From Rhynochetos jubatus (taxonomy: Eukaryota; Chordata; Aves; Eurypygiformes; Rhynochetidae), in assembly GCA_027574665.1 (NCBI GenBank), contig CM050650.1, forward strand, positions 95,949,086 to 96,013,085: a DNA stretch of 64,000 nt, written 5' to 3'. Positions 50,890 to 63,095 of this stretch are shown here, in pieces (position 1 is the first letter of the stretch; every line of letters starts with the position of its first letter). The notes beneath the pieces are model-generated. The model was not told where the DNA came from and ran no database searches. It was given only the letters and a program-made list of their open reading frames with translations. Made by a program: the position numbers and the translations under genes.

Positions 50890-51488
50890 TGTCGTGGTTT
50901 AGCCCTGTTGGGCAATTAAGCACCAACAGTCACTCTACCACTCTATCACACACACACCCCCCCCACTCCCAGTGAGGAAGGGTCAGAGGAAAAACAGGCT
51001 TGTAAAAGTTGAGATAAGAACTATTTAATTATATAAATTAAATGTATGGAGTTACTAACAATACTATTGCTAAGAAGTAATTGAAAGAACAGAAAAATAG
51101 AACAAATGATACAGGATCTCACCACCCGTGGATGGATACAGTCAGGTTCCAGGACAGCAGGCACAAATAAATCCAAAACCCCGAGGGCAAAACCCCCTCT
51201 CTGAGCCTGGGAGCTGAGAGCAAGGGGAGAGAAAACTTCCAACCCCCCCTTCCCAGAGTAATTTCCTTGACAAAAGATGCTACTTCTCTGCTAATCACCC
51301 ACCTCCAGGTCACTGTGCTGCCAAGACTAAAATAAACAAATATGCTGCCAGCAAAAAAAAAAAAAAAAACAACCATGCTGCTGGCAGGAACCTCAGGGCT
51401 GACACCACCACACACACCCACCTTCTGGGTCAAGCCTCTGCAAGCGTTCCCCCAGCTTGCTCCCAGTGCCGCTGGTACGGGTGTAACA
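50890..51488 (-). mobile_element. Second LTR in opposite orientation
   Basis: It opens with TGTCGTGGTTTAGCCC, the reverse complement of the TTAAACCACGACA LTR terminus. The reverse strand shares AGTTCTTATCTCAA and a TTTTCCTC block with the 3' part of the LTR at 50.0-50.9 kb, in the same order. The far end is placed at 51488 because the reverse strand there starts TGTTACACCCGTACC with a TG terminus. No target duplication was found with that boundary, so it is tentative. The LTR contains an A17 tract (51353-51369) flanked by a 9-bp inverted repeat. Confidence 0.75.
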
Positions 51489-54400
51489 GTGAGCACTCAG
51501 CTTGATGTATTATGGAATGAAACAAAATCTTATTGACTGGAACCAGGAGATCAGCTCATCACTGCCTAGGACCAGGACATAGATACTTATTCATCCTCAA
51601 ACACTTAGCTCATATGTAGGCATTTTTAAGTAGGCAGCTTAACCTAGGGTGCAATTGATGTTGACTGCATAAAACTTAATTTAACTGTCCATATACAGAC
51701 AACCGAGTTCCATTTAAGCTGTCCTAGTGTACACTTTTTGAGCTCCAGCTGTCATCCAGACAGCTTGAGAGGGTTAGCTACAGGTCCTGGGTCATGTCTG
51801 ACAGCCCACCCAGACACATCCTAATATCAGAGATGCTGTTAGATGTCCATTTGTGGTAACTAAGTTAAGCCCCAACAAAGTGTGAATGTGATGTATATAT
51901 TTATACAAGCACACACACACATGCACTCCCACACTACTTTGATAGTAAGTACTGTGGGAGGATGTAAAAGAAGGTGGACAACCTGGAAATTATTATTGCA
52001 GAACTTAAGTTTTAACTAATGGAAAGCTATAGATTGGGATAGCAGGAACAAAGACAAATCAATGTCCTTGGAAGGCTCATGTGTCAGTGGTAGTGTAGAC
52101 TGCAAAGTGGAATAACTTTTGTCAGCTCTTCACAGCTATTCTGAGCCCACTCATCAATGCAACCACTCAGAATCACTATTTGGCTGTCCTACCCACTTGG
52201 GAATTTTCTTTCCCACTATGTGGGTATATAAAGTGTACGTTGCAGCTGTACCATTCCACTACAGTTTACAAGTGAACGTATTAAAGCTGGAAACAACTGT
52301 GGGACACCATAAATGATTAATTCAAAGTTCTGTAGTTCTGAAGTTGTTAGATTAACTTCTGAGCTGATTTCACACTGTGCAAGAGGAAACTACACAATAA
52401 ATGAAAAAAAGACCGGGAAAAGAGCAACGATAAACAATGTGTAGAAAGCCATACTCACTGATATGTCAGAGCCCAAGTTCATTGATACATTGTTTATAGT
52501 TAATTGATTATAGCTCTTGGTGTTTGGCCCACAAAAAACGGCAACTACAACTCTTTAGAAAGGCAAGTGTATGTAACTGTACAATGTCCATAACGCAATA
52601 CACCACATTGTAATTACAATGAAATCATCAACTTAGACCTACAAGTATCCACCACATAAAAATGCCAACTACATACAGTGGTATGTGGAACTATAATTAG
52701 GTCAGTAGATAAAACCATTCCTGGTTGGTAATGAGAAAGTGCTTTGTACATTTGTATGTAAATTGATGTGATAATCAAAAATCTTATTTATAGAAGACAA
52801 GCTTTCACATTAAAAAGAAAAAAAGAAAAAGAAAAAGAAAAAGAAAAAGAAAAAGAAAAAGAAAAAGAAAAAGAAAAAGAAAAAGAAAAAGAAAAAGAAA
52901 AAGAAAAAGAAAAAGAAAAAGAAAAAGAAAAAGAAAAAGAAAAGGAAAAAGAAAAAGAAAAAGAAAAAGAAAAAGAAAAAGAAAAAGAAAAAGAAAAAGA
53001 AAAAAGAAAAAGAAAAATATAGTAATTCTGCTGCTCTTCATGATGTTAAGGGCTTTATGGTCAAGGAACTGAGTTACCATGCAGACATTCAGGGCCTTTC
53101 AAGATACAATACTAAAGATAAGGGTTTCATTCATGTCATGGAAAAAACTCCAAAATTTATTATGGTCATGCTTCAGTTTACTTCATTGTCAAGTAAAGAT
53201 GCATCTTGTTACACAATAGTGTCTACAAATTGTTATGCAGGTCCATGATGTTTCCCGTTAAAAGAACAAAGGATACTGTTCTTACCTAAAATGATGACTT
53301 CTCTCCAATGCAAAAATCAGATTTATGAGTCTGTCTCAGGACTCACTGTGTTTCTCCAAGTACAGAGAAGAACTCAGAATTTTTATCATAGCATTTTACA
53401 TTCTTATCAATTATTTTTAAAAAGAAGAAATTATCTGTGACAACAAGAGTAATAGTCCAAAGAACTGTTCAGGGTTGTTGGTTTGGTTTTTTTCTCTTTC
53501 AAATATTTTCATCGTGGATTTATAATTGTAATTGTTTAACATTTACAGGCCATATGCTAGTGCAACATCATTACTGCCTTTCTTTTGTTCCCATACATTG
53601 TTATTTATGTCCTGTAAGTCATGTAATTAAACTTGGCATTATTGAAAAAGTAGTTAGCAAGAAGCAATTCATATTCATTTAGAAAGTAATCATATAATTA
53701 TTTAATTATTATTAAGCAGACTTTGCTTTGAAAAATTGTGATACTTCATTTTCTCCATGAATATTTCACATATTTTATAAGGCAACAGTAAGTAAACTTC
53801 CTTTGACTACTTCCCCATGACAACATCACAGAAAAAAATTGAATTTTTTTTTTTGAGCCGAAAAAAATCTATTGGATATCAAAACAAAGCTCTGATGATG
53901 TTTGAAGGAAGAAATTATATGTAAGTCTATGCCCTGCTTTACTGCATTGCATTAGATATATTCAGTTGCTTTGTAAAAAGCAATAAAAATCATAGTTATC
54001 CTGGGAAGATGTGACAAAAAAACACAGAGCAAGGGATTTTAGTTTTATGTAAGTGCATGTACTTCGATACACTCATGTTGCAGAGATTTATCTCTAAATA
54101 GTCTAGATATTTTACATAATAAGGTGAGATAGAATAGACCTGCAATCACTGTGTGATGAAAGTGTTATCTGTGAACTGTTGATGTGCCTGTGATCAAATG
54201 GGGTCCATTAGAATATTCAAACACATCTGTCAGGAGAATTACAAGGTCACTGATAATAACAGAGTTGAAGCTCTGGTTCATTCCCTTGATCTTTTTAGAT
54301 CTTTTGTTGATAAACTGAGAACTTGAAAACATTATTGTTAATTAAGATCTGAAGGAAGACTCATGACAGCAAAAAAAGAATACCTTTCTGATGTGGGGTT

Positions 54401-55914
54401 TTTTTTTGGTTTTTTTTGTTTGTTTGTTTGTTTTCTGAAATGACTGTGCTGATTGGCAAGAGCAGATGCTGTATATTAAGAACATAACACCCTAAATCAA
54501 CAATTCTCTTTGCTTTGGCACCTTTTCTTCCCCTATTCCTTTTGGTATTACTCGTCAAACACTACCTGACGTGAATATTTTTCAGATAAATACATCTTTT
54601 GAGCCTTCTCTCTGTCAAGCTGCTTAAGATATTTTTTCATATAGGGAATGTCTTTAGACTAATTCTCTGTTATCTGTCTTGTCTTGATATGACACCAATG
54701 TCTTCATTATTTACTCCTTTTATTTGAAAAGTTTCTACCCTCCCTAGGAATGAGAGAGGGCTGCAGACAATAGCAATTATGATTCTGAGCACATATTTTC
54801 CTTCGTTTGTTTGATTTAGTATCTTGAATTCCTTCTTTATTTACCAAGAATGAATATCTCCTATATTTCAGCTCACTAATTGCCAGGCCTTCCTAGACTT
54901 GCAGAGGTTTTTTTGACTAAAGGATAATATTCAGTGAAAAGAAATAAACCAGATGAGAAAAAAATGGACCTTGCTGTAACAGATGTTGTTTAATCTGTCT
55001 TTCTGGGGATGGCTACAAATCTTCCTCATTCTTTGCTGTAGAAATTACTAGTCTGGAAACAAGCTAGCGAAGAAAAGAAATTTCATTTCTCACTGTTTAG
55101 CATTTTATACAAAGTATGATAAATGTTTTTCTAAGCATTTACCTTTGCCTGATAGGTTGCTGTTAAGTAGGTAGCTGTATCTAAGCTCTTTGGTCTGACG
55201 GCCTCATAATTCTGATAATATTAAAAACGTACTGGTAAGGACTATATATTTATTCATTTGAACAGCAACAGATAAAAAAAAATCAAAATATGAGGGTAAT
55301 ACTTTAAACCTAAAGATGAAGTAAAATTTGCAAATTATCATTTACTCCAGGCAAATCACACTTTTTGCTCTTATACCAGAATAAAAAATAAAAAAATTAA
55401 AACAAAAGAGAGCTCAAGAAAGTAGTCAAGCATTTACTCTGCCCTTTTTGGCTGAGTTCAACATTGGTTAGCCCTGAGTCCAAAATATTTTAACTCATCA
55501 TAGTGTGAAACCTACCTTATGGCACATTACACTTATTCTTCAAAATATGCGTGTTACATCATCTGACTGTAAATGTGCCAGTAGGGTTACTGATGGTCTC
55601 TGGAATAAAGGCTTGGCTCTAAAACTCATTTTCTTGTTCAACTGAACAGTATATAAGAAATAAAAGGTTAGTCAGAGAGGCTTTAATTTTATTTGTCCCT
55701 GCCAGGATAGAACATTACAAAGGAACATTACAAAGCATTATAACTACCTGAGAAATGTTACTTGAATCTGTGAGTGATTTTCATCTATATTACTTACAGT
55801 TGTTGAAAAAAAGTCCTGTTACTATTAGAGATTTTTTTTTTTCTCAGTGATTACTCCTTTTCTTCTAAATTATATACAAAAAATATCACCACAGTTGAAT
55901 AAAACTTTAATAGC
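51489..55914. other. Gene-free interval with a large hexanucleotide array
   Basis: About 4.4 kb without a supported gene. It includes a short (CA)n run near 51910, the (AAAAAG)n array at 52812-53017 and a short (GTTT)n near 54417. A TATATAAA near 52204 has no gene downstream. Confidence 0.6.
52812..53017 (+). repeat. (AAAAAG)n hexanucleotide array, about 34 units
   Basis: A 206-bp all-purine stretch of AAAAAG units with only small irregularities (a GAAAAGG interruption near 52944 and unit-length slips at both ends). Open frames across it read Lys-Glu repeats on one strand and Phe/Leu repeats on the other; neither is a gene. A long polypurine:polypyrimidine mirror-like tract of this kind may adopt triplex DNA and is likely variable in length. 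Confidence 0.98.
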
Positions 55915-56502
55915 TTTTGAGTAACTCTATGGATGGAGACTCCACAACCTCTCTGGGTAAGCTGTGCCAGTGCTCAGTCACTCTCACAGTGAAGTAGTGT
56001 TTCCTGATGTTCAGGTGGAACCTCCTGTATTTCAGTGTGTGCTCATTGCCTCTGGTCCTGTCACTAAAAGGAGCCTTTGCACCCTCACTTCAGGTATTTA
56101 TACACATTGATGCAATCCTGCCTCCCCCCCCCCCCCCCCCCCCCCAAGTCTTCTCTTCTCCAGGCTGAACAGTCCCAACTCTCTCAGCTTTTTGTCATAG
56201 GAGAAATAGGGAAATAGTCCAGACCCTTAATGATCTTTGTGGTCCTTTGCTGGATGGTCTCCTGTATGTCCATGTTTCTCTTGTACTAAGGAGCTCAGAA
56301 CTGGACAGAGTGTTTCTGATGTGGCCCTACCAGTGTTGAGTAGAGGGTAAGGATCACCTCCCTCAACCTGCTGGCAATAGTCCTTTTGCATCCCAGGATA
56401 CTTTTTGACTTCTTTGTCACAAGGGCACATTGTTAGTTCATGTTCAAGTCGGTGTCCTCCAGAACTCCTAGGTCCTTTCCTGCAAGGCTGCTTTCCAGCC
56501 AT
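55915..56502 (-). mobile_element. CR1 LINE, minus strand, with internal C22 tract
   Basis: Reverse-complement CR1 blocks in order: GATGGAGACTCCACAACCTC, CTGTGCCAGTGCTCAGTCAC, CTGTATTTCAGTGTGTGC, CTTCTCCAGGCTGAACAG, AACTGGACAGAGTGTTTC and TGCTGGCAATAGTCCTTTTG. The 3' terminal ~80-100 bp, including the ATTCTATG tail, are missing on the low-coordinate side, so both ends are truncated. At 56124-56145 there is an uninterrupted C22 run where other CR1 copies have only a short C-stretch. Confidence 0.92.
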
Positions 56503-58326
56503 ACATTGGCATATCAGAGGATATGGAGTTTTACATTAGATCAAGGTAGTGATCTGTCTTTTCATGTAGTTAGAACATTTTCACTAATTCAGTTATCAGA
56601 AAATCAATAGATCCTTTACCTGGAGAGAAAATACTTCAACACTTATTCCCCCAGAAATGGACAGAAACTGGATGCCTTTGAAAACTATAACAAAACTTCC
56701 ATTCTGCCAGAATGGTTTGAATACTCTTACACATGTATTTATATGTAAAGTGTATGATGATCTGTACACTGCAGCACACAGTAACATAAGCTACACAGTA
56801 TTACGTATTAGGTAGCTTGTGCCAACCTTCATTCATTTATGACATATCTTATAATCTTTTTCCTAATAAAGTCAAACCTGCTTAGCTGCAAAAATGTAAT
56901 ATCATATAATAATTAAAAATATGACTGCAGATTTAAAGGTTATGAGTACAGCACTTGAATATTTCTTTTTTAATATTATTCGGAATGTAGCATGAGACCT
57001 TACTAAAGATGCCTTGATCTAAAATCTGGGTTTTTTAATTTTTATTTTTCAAGAGCTAGTATATAGACATTTAGTATGTACTTTGTAAATATCAATACTA
57101 GAATACTTCTTCACTTCTGAGTTTGCAGTACTTACTGCAATATTTATTTTCTATGAATTAATCAATCTTGTTTCTAAGAGTTATTGAAGTGGCATCATAT
57201 TGACAGAAAACAAAGCTCCTAATTTTAGAAATTAAGAACAAGAGATCAAAGATTAACCATCCCAAGAGACACTGTTAGTCTGAACACTTTGTTAAAATGA
57301 TCATGAGAAACCGAAGAAGAAGGAATTTTCTTTCACTTGAAGCTAGCAGAATCACTAGGATTTTTGAGCCTTTATCTGTAGTGTGAAGAAAGTTTCTCTT
57401 CCAAGGATCATCTGGACATATTTCACTCCCTTTCTGGCTTTTAAAGCACTGGCTGAGTTTTTTATCTCTTCAGAAAGCTTTTGTGCTGTTTTGTTTCTCT
57501 CTCCTGTGAACTACAATACAGATTTGCTTGTAGGATTCTGCAGATCACTGCAGTTCAATGTTTAATGTGTTTGTACTGACAACGGCCAGGAGACATATTC
57601 AGTGACCAAATTGCTGGGTTTTTTTTCTTCAGTATGAAATATGTGATCACGCTTTTACTGATGGGTAATTTAAGTATCGTAAAGCAGAAAAATTTTAATT
57701 AAATTTTAATATTTTATACAAAAATAATTTGGAGTGTTCAGTTTCCACAGACTAGGAGCTTGATGGCATGTTTTTAGGATATATTGATTATTTATGCAAA
57801 TCTAAAGGCTATTTTTGATTGAATTATTGTTGAGTACGGAATTTTTTTTCCCCCCACATATTAGGACCAAACTCCCCAAATAACGCACCCTTAAAAGAAA
57901 CCAGAAAAACCTGTGAAAAATTTGGTAGTACTTCAGATTCATGCAGAGATTATCTCTGGTGATGTTAATTACTGGTCCTCATACTAGAGTCTGCTACAAT
58001 AAGTTAATTACATGTTCTCTATATAAGCTATTCAATTCACAAAAGCTACTGTGTGAATAAGAATTAGGAAAAAGTGCATTTCAGAATATTTTTTCAGAGG
58101 TATAGAAGCACAATTTCTTCATTCTGTCCTTAAGACTGCTGTAGACAAAGATTCCTTCTAAAGACATACACATTTATTTTAAATACTAAGATCATTGACT
58201 GCTTTATTTAAATGCATAGCAATGTTCTGTGACTTGCCCATTCAAAAGCAGGACATGAGAAGTAAAGTATTTTTGGCTTTAATTTCCTTCTTTATTTCAG
58301 AATTCAGAATGATTAAAATCTTGATG
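56503..58326. other. Gene-free AT-rich interval
   Basis: About 1.8 kb with no recognised gene or transposon. Short frames of about 60 codons have no family signature. Confidence 0.62.
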
Positions 58327-58893
58327 GTTAGTATGGTTCTATGTTAGTTAGTACGGGTCTATGTTTTGTATTTGTGTTGAACAGTGTTGATAATATAGAG
58401 ATGTTGTTGTTACTACTGACCGGTGCTTGCACAGAGTCAAGGCTTTCTGTGCTCCTCACCCCACTCCACCTGTGAGTAGACTGGAGGTGCACAAGAAGTG
58501 GGGAGGTAACACAGCCAGGACCGCTGACCTCACCTGACCACACCATTTGATGTCATGCTGAGGATGTCACGCTCATCATATCATGCTGAGGGAAAAAGAA
58601 GGAAGTTAGGTGAAAGTTATGGCATTTGTCTTCCCAACTAAGCGTTACATGTGATAGAGCACTGCTTTCCTGGGGATGGCTAAACACCTGCCCACCAAAG
58701 GGAAGTGATGAATGAACGCGTTGTTTTGCTTTGCTTCTGTGTGTGGCTTTTTGTTTTACCTATTAAACTGTCTTAATATCAACCCATGAGGTTTCTCAGT
58801 TTTACTCTTCCAATTCTCTCCTTCATCCCACAAGGAGAGAGTGAATGAGTGGCAGTGTGGGGCTTAGTTGCTGACTGGGGTTAAATCACGACA
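58327..58893 (+). mobile_element. Solo LTR, ERVL-like, 5' end rearranged
   Basis: A 567-bp LTR. Recognisable blocks: GTCTATGTTTTG, GTGTTGATAATATAG, CACAGAGTCAAGGCTTTC, GAGGTGCACAAGAAGTGGGG, ACACAGCCAGGACCGCTGAC, CTGCTTTCCTGGGGATGGC and TTTACCTATTAAACTGTC. It ends in CTGGGGTTAAATCACGACA. ATTAAA at 58762-58767 fits the LTR polyadenylation signal. No clear TATA box survives near 58575. The first 40 bp consist of a 20-bp imperfect tandem (58327-58346, 58347-58366), which replaces the usual 5' terminus, so no target duplication can be read. No internal retroviral sequence is adjacent. Confidence 0.87.
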
Positions 58894-60196
58894 TCATCTA
58901 ATAATCTGTCACTGTGGTCTGGGTGTTTCTCCTCAGACATGTTCATCCTTTCAGCTGTACTCCTTTTAAAGTTCATATTTTCAATATCTTTTCTTAACTT
59001 CTTTTCCAGCCAGTTTCCATCTCATTCCATTTTAGTAATTATCATATTATCACATATTTTCTTTTCCCTTCATCACTCATAGTTATTCACTATACAGTTT
59101 ACTTGCACTGTGTTCTGGGGAAGGGGGAAGGGGGAAGCTTTATCTAGATGAGGGCACAATCATAAACCAATTTTAGGTGATAGTCCAAGACTTTTTTTCT
59201 TGAGACTTCAAAATTCTTTGGAATGTTTTTATTTCTGTTAATAAAGTCCTTTTTTCTCATCACCATTATATCCATAATGATTCTAAATTTGTATTATAGA
59301 CTATTAATATAAAATAACTTTTAAGATAATTTTTTATTCAAATGTATTGTATTTACGTTGCGTATTATGACAGGGCAATTCTGTCACAAAAAAATAAAAA
59401 TAACCAATACTGATTTAAATTTTGTCAAATGTTGTTGACATGGGTTTCAGCAGGAGCACATAGAACATTCTGGTTTAGTTGGGTGCCATTAACCCATCTA
59501 TTCCTAGGTGACATGAAGATTTTGGTTTGCACAGACTATGTAAACGTTTGCAACTTTAGGATTGTATACACATAAACCTGTAGAGTACTTTCTCAGTTGG
59601 TTCAGATTTCTTTCTGTGATACTCATATAGCATAATCCATACACCATCTTTCAGTTTTCATAGCAAAAATTTGACAAATGATAGAGAAAATTCCATTGTC
59701 TTATCTCTGAAACACTAAAGACTCAACCTACGCTCATGTTGCTTTATTGCTACTATAGCAGTACTTCGTGATATCATGAAAGGGATTTGACTTGAGTCTT
59801 ATGCTCAGCAGCCTAATTCCTTAGTAGAGTGGCAAAGGTACCACTTAAGAACTGAAATACAGGGAAGATCCTGAGTTTCTGAAATAGTTTTTATTGCTGA
59901 ACTGAGGTCTATTCTGACAAAAACTTTTTCCTAAATCATAGAAGACAAGGAGGGCTGTTTATATATATGTAAGTCCTTGGAAATCTCCTAGTGTTAGTTC
60001 AGTTTAATTCATATTAGATCTGACAGTTCAAGGGCTGATCTTTTCTGTTGTTACGCACCTGTATTTGAATAATTGCTTTTTTTCTCAGGATTCTTTAAGA
60101 TGTGTCTGGAACCTAAAATGAAGTCACTGTCTTGCCCATAGAGAACATTCATTTTAGATTTACGGTATCATCAACAAAAATAAGAAACATGTAATG

Positions 60197-60244
60197 AAAA
60201 AAAAAAAAAAAGACCCAAACACAAACACACAGACACACACACAA
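60197..60244 (+). repeat. A15 followed by CA-rich stretch
   Basis: Fifteen A, then AGACCCAAACACAAACACAC and further CA units. A simple low-complexity tract, possibly derived from an old poly(A) tail, with no retrocopy recognised upstream. Confidence 0.85.
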
Positions 60245-62959
60245 ATTAGTGACTAAAAAAAATAAAGTTTCTTAGTGAATCCAGTAGAATATTATTTTTA
60301 CGGTGTTGTAGCTGTTAAGTCTACTGAAGAGTTTTCTGAAACTAACTGATCTTCCAGGTCTACTGAAAACCTTTCAGTATTTTGAAAAAAAGGTTGCTAC
60401 ATTGACATGCTTGATCTTCTAGAACTTGAAATGTTTGCTGAAATAAGGAATACATGTCAAGATTCCATGTGGCAGACAATGCTGCTTGAGATTTATACCT
60501 GATGTTCCAATGTAGTGAAATATGCAATTGTATGGACTGCTATGAATAAAAGGAGCATGCTTTGAGTAAAAGAAGCAATGTAACTTTTACTTTTTGATTT
60601 TGTTAAACAAAAAAAAAAGAAAAAATCTATATTAATTATTCTTCATTTCTCTTCTTCTTTTAACATTCCCATGTATGAAATTTTCATTATAAATGTCAGA
60701 AGAAATCTTATTTCATGTTCTTGAATTCACACAGTGGCCATTAAAAAATAAATAAATATAAAACTTCAAAGAAAGCAGCTAAAGAAAAAGTACAGTAAAA
60801 CTCTACATAGTACTCAGAAAAGTGAGATGATTTCACTAAGAAATCAGACCTTTTTTGTTTGACATAATAGTTTTTCCCTCTGAATTTATGTTTCATTGTA
60901 ATTTTACCCTTTAAAACCTGCTGGTTTGCTTTTACATTACATGAAAGAGCTTTGTAATTCTATTAGAGAGACATTTTTTATATTATTTGATATTTTCAGG
61001 TGGAGTAAGTAAATTACATTTGGGTATACCAGAGTTTTGGATTTGGGATTCTCCCTGCAACTTGTTGAACTTCTTTATATTACCTTATCAAGAGGTTTTG
61101 TAGAGGTGGATGGATATGAACAATTAAGGTTTAGCAGATAATGTCCCCAGAACTTCCCACATACTGTTTACTGACAATTAGGAATATAATGGTCTCCTCA
61201 AAAACATAACTGAAGGTAAGAAAATATTTTAATTCCAGAATTCAAATGCCTAGATAATAAGCTTTTGCCATCCCACCATTTTCTTGGTCAGTAATAGAAG
61301 AATGTACTTTGTACACTTTGGAAACAATATAAATGTTATCTTACTACTTACAGCATATCAAGGTATTTCAAGTATTTAATAATTTCTTATCCAAAATGAA
61401 TTTAAACATTCTTTGTGAATTTGGTTTTTAAATTTCCTGCTCAGTAGTGAGCAAGTAATTAGCTTTACACTGACAAGTCATTTTGGTTGAGTGGAACTGG
61501 ACGGAAATATAACTGCAGCTTCTCAGTACCTTCTATTTGTGCATCAAAACTGGACTTTTTCTATTTAAAAATAAATTAAATGCATTGCAATGGTAACCCT
61601 CTTTCATTCCAAAATGCAATAAGACAGAACCTATTTCTAGGTAAATGTATATTCTCTAAAATAAACATTTAACCTTTCCATCAAGTAGTTGAATAATTAA
61701 TTAAACCATAATCTATGTCATTGAAGTGACTTTGGAAAAGAGTATGGTTAATAAATCTAATATTTTCCTGTCCAAATTATAACCCCCTTGGCATAACATC
61801 ACATCTGAGGATATGTAACAGGAGCACACAAGTTACATATCATCTACACCATTTACTGCTTTGCACAAGTGGAGCATCTTTTCCACAGTGGTTTATAGCT
61901 ACCCTCTCACTTTAAAATGAATAAATGGAAAAATGATCATGGAAAACTTGCAGTTTTTCAAAAACACATCATGTAGGTAGAACTTAAGGAAATAATTCTC
62001 ATTTACTTTTTTAATTTCTTTGCTGTTGCCATCTTCTACCTGTGGAAGGAACAATTACAAGTGACAAAAATTCAAAACAGGTTGGGTTCCTTTTTTTTTA
62101 ATATTAGTTTGTGTACAAATCAAGCAAATTATTTTTGCTATCCCCATTATTATTCAGATAAAATTTTGCATTAGAAAATCTAATGGCAAAGTTACTTGAC
62201 TTTGATAACCTGACCTGACATGTTTAAATATCTCAAAACGTTCTTAGGAATTCAGTGTTACTGAACTTTCCCTGCCCTGCCTCTTCTACCAGTTGGTGGT
62301 AACATCTGCACTAAATAACACCGCTCTATAGAGCACATTCTATTCTATGTTTATATAAGTTCTGCCTCTTCATATCTTACAGGGTCTATACTTTTCTAAG
62401 TTTATTGCTAACTCTTTTTTTGTGAAAATATTCAGTTATAGATTTCAGCTGAAGAAAGACATTGAAGCTGGTCACTCTTGTGCAACTGATTGTTAATCTG
62501 GATGCTATGATTCTCTTGATGAAATTTGTCTATTACAGAGAAGAGGAGATAGAGAGAAATAGAATATATTGATCTCCCAAGTCCAATAAACCTTTTAAAT
62601 TTTGCTTACACAATGTATGTACAGTACTTTATATTGCTTAAAAATGAGAAAAGCTTACTTTTATGTGCTATCTCAAGATAACAATATATATTGTTTTAAT
62701 CTCCAAAAAGTTTAGGGAAGATGAAAGAATACCACCAAGAGAAAAATATTATTTAAGATTCCAATCTTAGTATAGAAAATTACTCCCCAGAAACAAAGAT
62801 AAACCCAGATATAAATCACTGTGGGAATAGAAGTCGGTGGGTTATAGTCTTTCTTACAGAACTGAAACTGTGGACCCTGTCAGGAAGAAATATATCTATA
62901 ATAAATTTGGAATCTATGCTTCATTTCCTGTCATGCAATGTCTCCACATATGAAGCAAA

Positions 62960-63095
62960 TGTCTTATGTGTGCATGGCTTTGTACAATTACCCTTATTTT
63001 ACAGAGGTAACTGAGGAATATGATATAAGCCATTCGCACAAAACACAGTAGAACTGACAAAGGAGGTGAACTCCTGAGTTCAGGTCAGACCACTG
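62960..63095 (-). repeat. MIR-like (CORE-SINE) remnant, minus strand
   Basis: TTATTTTACAGAGGTAACTG then AGGAA is the reverse-complement hallmark of the MIR core/L2-like region (CCATTTTACAGATGAGGAAACTGAGG). The expected downstream order follows weakly: an AAGCCATTCGCACAAAACAC block in place of 'cttgcccaaggtcacac', then GTGAACTCCTGAGTTCAGGT and CAGACCACTGGA in place of the 'gaacccaggtctgactcc' part. Divergence is high, as expected for a repeat older than birds. Confidence 0.5.

Noticed and set aside
52204-52211. TATATAAA as a promoter
   Set aside because: Expected by chance in AT-rich DNA; no gene or LTR features downstream.
52768-53080. Lys-Glu repeat and Phe-Leu repeat proteins
   Set aside because: They are translations of the (AAAAAG)n array on each strand, not genes.
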